Assembly (NCBI GenBank): GCA_029204045.2
Contig: CM055065.1
Location: forward strand, 12,971,024 to 13,035,023
Source: Tillandsia leiboldiana
Lineage: Eukaryota; Streptophyta; Magnoliopsida; Poales; Bromeliaceae
Reading direction: 5' to 3'
Length of the DNA: 64,000 nt
Part shown: piece by piece, positions 57,980 to 64,000 of the stretch
Numbering within the stretch: the first letter of the stretch is position 1
How the letters are laid out: the number at the start of each line of letters is the position of its first letter
Made by a program: the position numbers and the translations under genes
The notes under the pieces: generated by a model
What the model was told of the DNA's origin: nothing
What the model saw: the letters and a program-made list of their open reading frames with translations, nothing else
Databases searched by the model: none

Positions 57980-58350
57980 GTTACTGTGCACCTGTACGGC
58001 CTCCTCAGCCGCGGTCCACGGCTTGGGCGTGCACCCGGCGCACGCCCCCGCAGCCCGAAGGCGCAGACCCGGTGCACGCCTAGTGCTGCGCGGTGCACTC
58101 TCTAGGCGTGCACCCGGTGGACGCATCCGTGGCCCGAAGGCGCAGTCCCGGCGCACACCTCCGTGCGCCGGCCCGGCCCGCGAAGCGCGGTGCACGCCTT
58201 CAGCGTGCACGCGGTGCGCGCCGTCGCACCCTGCGGGCGTGAGCCCGGTGCGCGCCTCGACTGTGCACCGGCCCGGCCCAGATTCGCCTGGTGCACGCGC
58301 TCGGGGTGAGCCCGGTCTGCGCCGCCGCCTCCACTGCGCTGTAAACCCGG
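57980..58350. repeat. GTGCACGC-type GC-rich degenerate repeats in LTR B3
   Basis: GTGCACGC / GGCGCACGCC / CCCGGTGCACGCC motifs recur about a dozen times at irregular 30-60 bp spacing. The position corresponds to the 37-bp minisatellite of B1 and the splice-donor blocks of B2. Open frames across it are compositional. Confidence 0.65.
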
Positions 58351-59271
58351 TCCACACCTGGTCTGTGCACCACCCGTCAGCCCGGAAGTCCGGTAGCTCC
58401 GTTTTGGTCCATTTTTCACCGTTTTGAGCGCCGTTTTCACCATTTTGATCACCGTTTCTGCCGTTTTATTGGCATGGCCACCCGGGGTCATTTAGGCCAC
58501 CGTTTCGCCATGTCATGTGCTAGTTTCGCACGTCGCCGTCGCTCCGCGCCTTGACAAAATCGTCGGGGTTGCGCCGTCGAGCCTTTTTCTCATCGTTTTC
58601 GCCGTCGGGGTTTTCTCGGCTTGACCGTTGACATCCCGAGTTGGATACCAGTTGAGAAATGAGGTTTTGTTGGATTTCCGTTAGCGGATTTGGGATCCGG
58701 TAGGGTTCGCGATGATATAGTCGTGGTCCGGTTGTTGTTAACCATCGGTTTTACCGTCGGAGATCCGGTTTGATCCGAGTTTTACAGTTTTACTTGACAA
58801 GTTTTGACTCGTTTATTTTTGATTGACGACGTGGTTCTCTTGGCACAGTGATTTTGGTTTTTTGTTGGTTTATGTTACAGTGGTCGGGACCACTGATTTT
58901 GCCTGTTTAGGGTAAAGTGTTAAATCGTGCTTTTGGGTATTTTACTAGGCCGCGTGAAGTTCTGATTGCTTAGGAGGGTCACGGGCGCGGTCGTTTATCT
59001 TCGTTTCAGGTGGGTACTTTTATGGTGTTTTGAAATATGGTTCACCTCGTAATAGGTGAGAGTAGAGTAGAGGTGCAAATGATTATTGTCTAACCCCCTT
59101 TCTGCATTCGTATCCCTCTTTGTTACTATCTGTTGCGACTGAGCGTCGCGGTGCTTTACGTTATACAATGGCTGCGGTCATTCAGTTCAGGTTTTGCTTA
59201 CACGTACACAGGCGGTTTTGCCACCGCATGGGTGTACTTTTCCGGAGAAGTGGTCGGATTGACCCGTGTAC

Positions 59272-59469
59272 CTGAGGTCCCCGGACATGGCAGGCATTCG
59301 TAGCCTGGGGTCCCCGGACATGGCAGGCGTTCTTTTCCTGAGGTCCCCAGACATGGCAGGCATTCGTAGCCTGGGGTCCCCGGACATGGTAGGCGTTCTT
59401 TTCCTGAGGTCCCCAGACATGGCAGGCATTCGTGGCCTGGGGTCCTCGGACATGGCAGGCGCTTGGTTT
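59272..59469. repeat. Six 33-bp tandem repeats in LTR B3
   Basis: Units alternate between CTGAGGTCCCCGGACATGGC plus AGGCATTCGTAGC and a version ending AGGCGTTCTTTTC, so the higher-order period is 66 bp. Because 33 is divisible by 3, an open frame with an 11-residue repeat (PDMAGIRSLGS-like) appears. B1 and B2 lack this array, so it arose after the families split and there is no sign that it is translated. Confidence 0.88.
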
Positions 59470-60021
59470 CGATTTACAGGGAATGCGAGGGATTCACGAG
59501 GGAAAGTTGGATGCTCGGGTTTATCGATTTGCTTTTATTTACCGCTTTGTATTTGGTTACATCTACTCTTCTTGTCACTGACTTCCCACATGGTGATAGG
59601 TTAGGTCGAGATAGGACCCGGGACGACGGTGAGACTGCGAACAAAGGAGTTTAGCCCGTTCGGGGCTTGTGACACTTCCTTTTCTCCCTTTAGAATTATC
59701 TTGGTTATTTGGTTAGTGAGTTTCGTGATTGCCTTTAATATGAGACTATGTGGATGTTGGATTGAATTCTGGTCTTAGTGTTAAATCATCTTTAATAGTT
59801 GTGATGATTTGAAATTTCCCTTTGACTCTCAACGTGACTGTGCGACTAAAGTTGTATCGTGTTTGTGACGCCGTGCATATACAAACGAGACTCCGCCAGT
59901 TCGCGGGGTGAATTTGTATATGTGGCGGGTCTGGCGCGCACCGGGGGATGAAGTTTTCAAAAAGAAAAAAAAACGTATACGCTTTTCTGCTTATTTAGAA
60001 CCTCCGGGGCGTGACAGGCGG

Positions 60022-60342
60022 TGTCGATGCGATCGCTGGTGCCGAGAATCCTGCTCGGGGGCATGTTGACTGGAAACGTCCCGACTGTCCACACCAAAAA
60101 CATTGTCCGTGACTCTTATCACACTGCGATGGTGGATGCAGCCCACCACAGAAAATACACTTGTTCTGCCGCCGCTGCTAATACTGCTACTATCGCTGCT
60201 GCTGTCGAGATCCACCAGGCCTCTGGCGCCTCTAGAACCCACGACCCTGAGGACCAAATAGTGGAGGTCTCGGAGGCCTCTATCTGCTGGTCTGTCCCCC
60301 ATCATCTAGTAGAACTCGCCCCTGGCGGCAAATCCCTCTCCA
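60022..60342 (-). pseudogene. E2 gag fragment with altered zinc knuckle
   Basis: This continues E2 gag to the right of B3. On the minus strand the knuckle reads CFWCGQSGRFQSTC, in which the invariant His of CCHC is Arg (CGT for CAT). A partial upstream knuckle KCIFCGGLHPPSQC precedes it. The gag continues upstream only to 60342; the Sirevirus LTR then begins after ACTAG. The rest is outside the window. Confidence 0.78.
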
Positions 60343-60347
60343 CTAGT

Positions 60348-61483
60348 GTTAAGGATTTCTGTATTGGCGTATTTCGTGAAGTGTTTTGAGTCTTGAAGAT
60401 TGAAGTTGAAGAATTGTCAATCACATACATCAATGTCAAGAAGAATGGATTCAAAATGATTAGGTACGTTTAACTAAATATTTTTGGTGATCTGAATACA
60501 TTCTTATAGTTTAGAAACACTTGGAATAATTTTCATTGCATAAAAAATCAAAACTGGACATTTTACATGTTCAAGATCCGGACCAGCCACATCCAGTCCG
60601 GACCCCGAACAAAGTTTGGTTCATGCGAAATTACAGTCCGGATCATCCCCAATCCAGTCCGGACCCCGAACTCTGTTTTTGCAATATTGCATGAATCAGT
60701 CCGGATTAGGTCATTCCAGTCCGGACCTCGAACTGTTTTTCAGGAAATTCTCTTGAAAAAGACGACAGTCCGGATCAGCCAAATCTAGTCTGGACCGCCG
60801 TGCGGGAAAAAGTTTGTTAAGTCAGTTTTTTATTCTTATCTCTTTCCAAAAGGTTTCTAACATATAAATAGACCCTAATATCATCTTTTAGGGTATTTCT
60901 ATTTATTTCAAAGGGTCCTAAATTTCTTATATCCCTAGAAGGAATAAAAGGTAATCCAGGTATAGAGAAGAAAAGGTAAACACCATTTATTTTAGGTTTT
61001 CTTTCTCTATTGATCGATTTGATTCTAGGGTTTCAAAACTCCTTATTTCTTTTGAAGAATCAAATCGATGAATACTTAGATGGTGTTTTCCTTGTCTATC
61101 TATATGACCTAAGTATTTGATTATCATCACCACCAATAAACAAAACAACGATTTCCGAAAGGACAATCGGCGCGTGGATTCGCGTGGCCTTGTGGATTCA
61201 AGGTGCGTTCGTGTGATCGATTCGAACCAAAATTGGTTAAGACCGTGGATTCGGTTGGACATCGTGGATTCGGCGTTGGACGCAAATCGTGGATTCGAGG
61301 AGTGTTGCGAAGCAAGCAGAGAAAATCTACTCGGATCGTATGGAAAAGGTTGAGTCGTAGTGTTACGGTATATCACCTTGTACGTGTTTAATCTTAGTGG
61401 ATTTCACCCTGTTATCGGTCCCGTGGTTTTTTACTCCTGTGACGGAGTTTTCCACGTAAAATCTTGCGTACTTTATTTATTTT
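60348..61483 (+). mobile_element. Sirevirus-like 5' LTR, 3' truncated
   Basis: Aligns with the solo LTR at 21967-23245 for about 1.1 kb and stops shortly after CACGTAAAATCTTGCGT. U3 has eight AGTCCGGA(C/T)-type sites (60575-60800) in place of the GATCCGGATC sites of the other copy. A TATA box, CATATAAATAGACCC, lies near 60860. Leader CGTGGATTCG repeats are at 61170-61300. Confidence 0.85.
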
Positions 61484-61859
61484 CCGGAAAGCCCTCCTCT
61501 TCTTCTAAGTCTTCAGGTTTTGTATTGAAATCAACAAAGGAATAAGACGCGGATTCATCCTCCTCAGACACTAACGATGATCTATCAATGGAGGAATTCG
61601 AGAAACAACTTGTGCTCTTGACAAGAAAATTTCGTCGAAGGTTTAGAAGGGGAAATTCAAGCAAATCATCGTCCTTCTTTAAGTCCAAGAAAGGCAAAGG
61701 ATTTTCAAGTTCTAAATCAAGAAAGCAAGAGGGTTCTTCAAAGGACAAGGAGAACACCGAGGGGCAAATCCAGTGCTTCAAATGCAGAGGTTTTGGCCAT
61801 ATCTCAACGGAGTGTCACGACAAGAATCCGTCAAAGAAGAAGGCTATGCAAGCTGTCAC
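61484..61859 (+). pseudogene. Sirevirus-like gag, first part with CCHC zinc knuckle
   Basis: Starting inside gag, the frame has an in-frame TAA before 61546, then DADSSSSDTNDDLSMEEFEKQ, LVLLTRKFRRRFRRGN, a Ser/Lys-rich linker and the knuckle CFKCRGFGHISTEC at about 61774-61815. The basic segment followed by a knuckle is typical of Sirevirus gag. It reaches the Cassandra target site (GTCAC, 61855-61859) and the same frame resumes at 62447. Confidence 0.82.
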
Positions 61860-62039
61860 TGTGACACCCCCGGAATTTGAAATAGTCCTATATATAAATG
61901 ATATAATAGGACTAAAAAACTCTTAACCCGGCTATAGCATTTTGGATGGTAGCAAGATCCAAGAGGAACATGAGAGTTAAGCGTGCTAGGGCTAGAGTAG
62001 TTCTAGGATGGGTGACCCCCTGGGAAGTGGGGCGTCACA
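61860..62039 (+). mobile_element. Cassandra 5' LTR
   Basis: Begins TGTGACACCCCCGG and ends GGGGCGTCACA, forming a terminal inverted match TGTGAC / GTCACA. The 5S-like part occupies its 3' half. Confidence 0.95.
61957..62028 (+). promoter_or_regulatory. 5S-rRNA-derived Pol III promoter in Cassandra 5' LTR
   Basis: AGTTAAGCGTGCT (box A), CTAGGATGGGTGACC (intermediate element and start of box C) and CCTGGGAAGT (box C) match plant 5S rRNA genes in order and spacing. One change is seen in box C (CCCCCT for CCTCCT). The 5' third of 5S rRNA is diverged, so it is a promoter-bearing remnant rather than a 5S gene. Pol III transcription is known for this family and inferred here. Confidence 0.88.
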
Positions 62040-62041
62040 GT

Positions 62042-62054
62042 TGGTATCAGAGCC
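62042..62054 (+). other. Cassandra primer-binding site
   Basis: TGGTATCAGAGCC, two bases after the LTR, matches the initiator tRNA-Met 3' end exactly. Confidence 0.92.
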
Positions 62055-62261
62055 AATCACCAGCCGGAAATGTGAGATGAGTCTCGGCTGAGCCAGGGTT
62101 ATATAGCGGGTAGAGTGTGGCTCCCCGACTAATGACCGTTGTAGGTGGAGTGCAGCTCCCTACAAGGTCGGCTAAGGCTAGCGAGACGAGTCTCACATCG
62201 CCTGGTACTAGTGAGTGTGCTTGAGCCTGACGTGGACGTCAGGGCTTAAAGGGGGGAGGAA

Positions 62262-62441
62262 TGTGACACCCCCGGAATTTGAAATAGTCCTATATATAAA
62301 TGATATAATAGGACTAAAAAACTCTTAACCCGGCTATAGCATTTTGGATGGTAGCAAGATCCAAGAGGAACATGAGAGTTAAGCATGCTAGGGCTAGAGT
62401 AGTTCTAGGATGGGTGACCCCCTGGGAAGTGGGGCGTCACA
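62262..62441 (+). mobile_element. Cassandra 3' LTR
   Basis: Same length as the 5' LTR with one substitution, which changes box A from AAGCGTGC to AAGCATGC. The 5S-like part is at about 62359-62430. Confidence 0.95.
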
Positions 62442-62446
62442 GTCAC

Positions 62447-62891
62447 GTGGGATGACTCTTCTTCCTCCAATGAGTCATCTTCTAGTGATGAGGATAACAA
62501 CGCCACAGCATTTATTGCGTCCACAACTTCACCTTTCATGTGCTTTTCATCAATTACCTCAGGTTCGTTATCCATCTCCTCCTTGAATGAAAAAAATGCA
62601 TCGGATAATGAACCTAGCAATTCTGAAGGTGAAGACTTTCCTTTTGCCTACCATAAATTGTTAAAGGATTCTAAGAAATTAGTGAAGCAAAATAAAAGTT
62701 TGAGAAGAAGGTTGTGGGATCTTGAAGAACGAACTAAAAAGACAACTAGCGCTCTTGAAGATGAAAGGGATAATTTGAACAAGATAAATGTTTCCCTTCA
62801 AGAGAAGAATGAGCATTTCAAGAAGGAATATATTAAATTGGTTGATAAAGCTAATTACTTCTTGAAACTCTATTCCGAGGCTCGACAATAA
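62447..62891 (+). pseudogene. Sirevirus-like gag, second part (acidic and coiled-coil)
   Basis: The frame continues from before Cassandra with an acidic Ser/Asp/Glu-rich stretch (WDDSSSSNESSSSDEDNN, PSNSEGEDFPFAYHKLLKDS). A predicted coiled coil of about 80 residues follows (LKDSKKLVKQNKSLRRRLWD, EERTKKTTSALEDERDNLNK), then a TAA at 62889-62891 and another stop shortly after. Long coiled-coil segments in Gag are known in Sireviruses. The missing LTR, leader and start codon make it non-functional. Confidence 0.8.
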
Positions 62892-62933
62892 AAAATGGAG
62901 ATGATATAGACCATATTCCAACTTAAAGAAGAT

Positions 62934-63562
62934 TTGAAGAGATTTTCATCAGGAAGGAGCAAGTTGGACAAGTTGATTGGTCTTGGTCAAACGAACCATT
63001 TGGGCCTTGGATACGATCGAACTGTCAAGGATCCAAGTTCGAGTGGTACGAATTTTGTGCCTCAGTCGGTCTCACCTCCTCCTCCGACGAAAATCATCGC
63101 AACCAACGTTGACAAGCCTACCTCATCCTCTTCGTGTTCAACTATTACCAAGGTATGTCATCGTTGTGGTTTTGCAGGGCACATAAGACCAAATTGCAAG
63201 TTTGGAGCAAAACGAGCGAATCAAGCGCAACTTGCAACGGCTACCATCAAGATCATTGATCGGAAATCCAAAGAAAATCAACCAAAGGTCAAGAATAATG
63301 GTAGTACATCCCTCAAGATAATATTGTCATGGAATTCAAAGAAAAGTGATCAGCCGAACAAGATGCGTTCACCAAGGAGATCAACTTCAAGATTATTGCC
63401 GACGTATTCCAAAACTCGTGAGGTTTGGGTGCACAAAGGTGAACTCTTCCCTTGTCTTGTCATTCACACATCACTACATGCATATGACAATACGTCTTGG
63501 TATTTGGATAGTGGTTGCTCACGGCACATGACCGGAGATAAAAACTATTTTAAAACGTTTTA
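62934..63562 (+). pseudogene. Sirevirus-like gag end with second zinc knuckle, and protease start
   Basis: In the same frame as the preceding piece are LDKLIGLGQTNHLGLGYD, a Pro/Ser-rich linker, a second CCHC knuckle CHRCGFAGHIRPNC (about 63155-63196), a basic linker and the copia protease active site WYLDSGCSRHMTGD (about 63499-63540). It ends in a TAG at 63560-63562, 20 bp before the gypsy LTR. The order knuckle - coiled coil - knuckle - DSG protease fits Sireviruses. Integrase, RT and RNase H would lie right of the inserted LTR, outside the window. Confidence 0.85.
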
Positions 63563-63583
63563 GAAAACCTCCTGAGGACTTGC

Positions 63584-64000
63584 TGTCACGCCCCGCGGTC
63601 GAAACTGCGACCCGGGCTCGCCAACAAATCCGCCATCTGCACGGGAATCCCCGCACAGACGAAGCAACTAACCTGCAAGTAAGATCTATAGCTAAACATG
63701 TATCAGAGCTGAAATAAAACTAGTAGCTACAGAATCATAAACTGAATATCTGAATAAAATAAATCCTCAATACAGTCTCTCCTGCTATGTAAATAATACA
63801 AATACAGATCTCACAGACTGTCCAGTACAAAAGTGGAATCAGAAAAAAATACATGGTACATCTACCTCTGACTCTCAAGTAAAAAGAGTAAGGAGCTACG
63901 CGGCCACGCCCTCACCTCGATCAGCTGTCTCCGCATGAACACAAGCCGGAATAGCAACCTCTGGAAAACCTGTCACTGCAGCGGGTGTGAGAACTACTGC
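63584..64000 (-). mobile_element. Minus-strand gypsy LTR of the M1 family, start only
   Basis: It begins TGTCACGCCCCGCGGTCG at 63584 and follows the M1 LTR (15115-15550) closely to the window end. A U5 hairpin pairs 63636-63645 with 63650-63659; it matches that of M1 with one extra pair. Whether it is a solo LTR or belongs to a full element cannot be seen. It is inserted in the Sirevirus protease. Confidence 0.85.

Larger units (their letters stand above)
56870..60016 (+). mobile_element. Family-B solo LTR B3 (3147 bp, TSD GGCGG)
   Basis: The LTR begins TGTAATATCACAAC at 56870 and ends CCTCCGGGGCGTGACA at 60016. GGCGG flanks it on both sides (56865-56869 and 60017-60021), and the E2 gag sequence is continuous across it when compared with M1 (13625-13690). 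It has no internal region. An A/T-rich stretch with AAATAAAATAAAA (57225-57250) precedes a CCCTAATTCGG / CCCTAACCGG leader. A GC-rich repeat region (57980-58350), a 33-bp tandem repeat (59272-59469) and a U5 hairpin (59876-59885 with 59913-59922) follow. It is the reference copy that defines family B. Confidence 0.94.
61860..62441 (+). mobile_element. Cassandra-type TRIM retrotransposon (582 bp, TSD GTCAC)
   Basis: This complete miniature LTR element has two 180-bp LTRs (61860-62039 and 62262-62441) that differ at one base (GCG/GCA in AGTTAAGC(G/A)TGCT). GTCAC flanks it on both sides (61855-61859 and 62442-62446). The 222-bp internal part has an initiator tRNA-Met primer site, TGGTATCAGAGCC (62042-62054), and a purine tract AAAGGGGGGAGGA (62248-62260), and no ORF of note. 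Each LTR carries a 5S-rRNA-derived segment, the hallmark of Cassandra. It has no proteins and must move in trans. A single LTR difference shows a recent insertion. Confidence 0.95.
60348..63583 (+). mobile_element. Sirevirus-like Ty1/copia fragment (LTR, gag, protease)
   Basis: The 5' LTR begins TGTTAAGGATTT at 60348 and is cut near 61483, followed directly by mid-gag sequence; primer site, leader and 5' gag are deleted. Gag and the protease entry follow, then the fragment ends at 63583 where a minus-strand gypsy LTR begins. Cassandra interrupts gag at 61860-62441. The two zinc knuckles of gag and the protease motif SGCSRHMTGD identify the Sirevirus type. It is inserted in E2 (possible TSD ACTAG, 60343-60347). 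Confidence 0.85.

Noticed and set aside
57823..58491. ORFs of up to 170 codons near 58 kb
   Set aside because: They cover GC-rich repeats of LTR B3 and are open on both strands for reasons of composition.
61957..62028. A functional 5S rRNA gene
   Set aside because: Only the internal promoter and 3' half resemble 5S; the 5' part is diverged and it is embedded in both LTRs of a TRIM element.

Overview
This window is plant nuclear heterochromatin built almost entirely from LTR retrotransposons inserted into one another. The evidence for a flowering plant is Ty3/gypsy chromovirus polyproteins of the Tekay/Del type with a C-terminal chromodomain, a Sirevirus-type Ty1/copia fragment, a Cassandra TRIM element carrying a 5S-rRNA-derived LTR, and initiator-tRNA-Met primer sites. 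I recognise no cellular gene, tRNA, intact rRNA gene or CRISPR array. A 100-N block at 40695-40794 marks an assembly gap. The species cannot be named from this sequence.

Layout, left to right. 1-2543 is the 3' part of a family-B LTR (B1). 2544-7609 is the 3' end of a plus-strand, coding-defective gypsy element with a 4.1-kb LTR (C1). 7610-11125 is a truncated minus-strand LTR that interrupts the integrase of a decayed minus-strand element, M1 (gag-pol 11126-14697, 5' LTR 15115 to about 17316). A plus-strand LTR (C2) follows in three pieces (about 17317-18677, 23679-25100, 54959-55458). It is split by a family-B solo LTR (B2, 18678-23673, itself carrying a copia solo LTR at 21967-23245) and by a nearly complete minus-strand element, E1 (25101-54953, two 3116-bp LTRs, TSD CCCAC). 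E1's gag-pol is split by an 18.5-kb plus-strand insertion, N1 (31532-50001, TSD CTAAT), with the order LTR-internal-LTR-internal-LTR. Right of C2 lies another minus-strand gag-pol, E2 (55459-60347), split by a family-B solo LTR (B3, 56870-60016, TSD GGCGG). A Sirevirus fragment (60348-63583) then interrupts E2 and is itself interrupted by Cassandra (61860-62441, TSD GTCAC). A further minus-strand gypsy LTR begins at 63584 and runs out of the window.

How the parts relate. E1 encodes gag, protease, RT, RNase H, integrase and chromodomain, broken only by two in-frame TAG codons and by N1. N1 has lost its protease active site, the palm of its RT and its integrase core. Its outer LTRs are nonetheless almost identical and it keeps its primer site, polypurine tract and leader structures, so it looks like a recently moved non-autonomous element that used proteins supplied in trans. 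The most interesting signal is in the untranslated leaders of E1, M1 and N1. About 180 nt after the LTR, each carries an 8-9-bp stem closing the same 8-nt loop, which contains the palindrome CTGCAG, and M1 shows a compensatory base-pair change. This looks like an RNA dimerisation/packaging hairpin. Two further conserved foldings, a stem overlapping the primer site and a U5 hairpin, show covariation between families.
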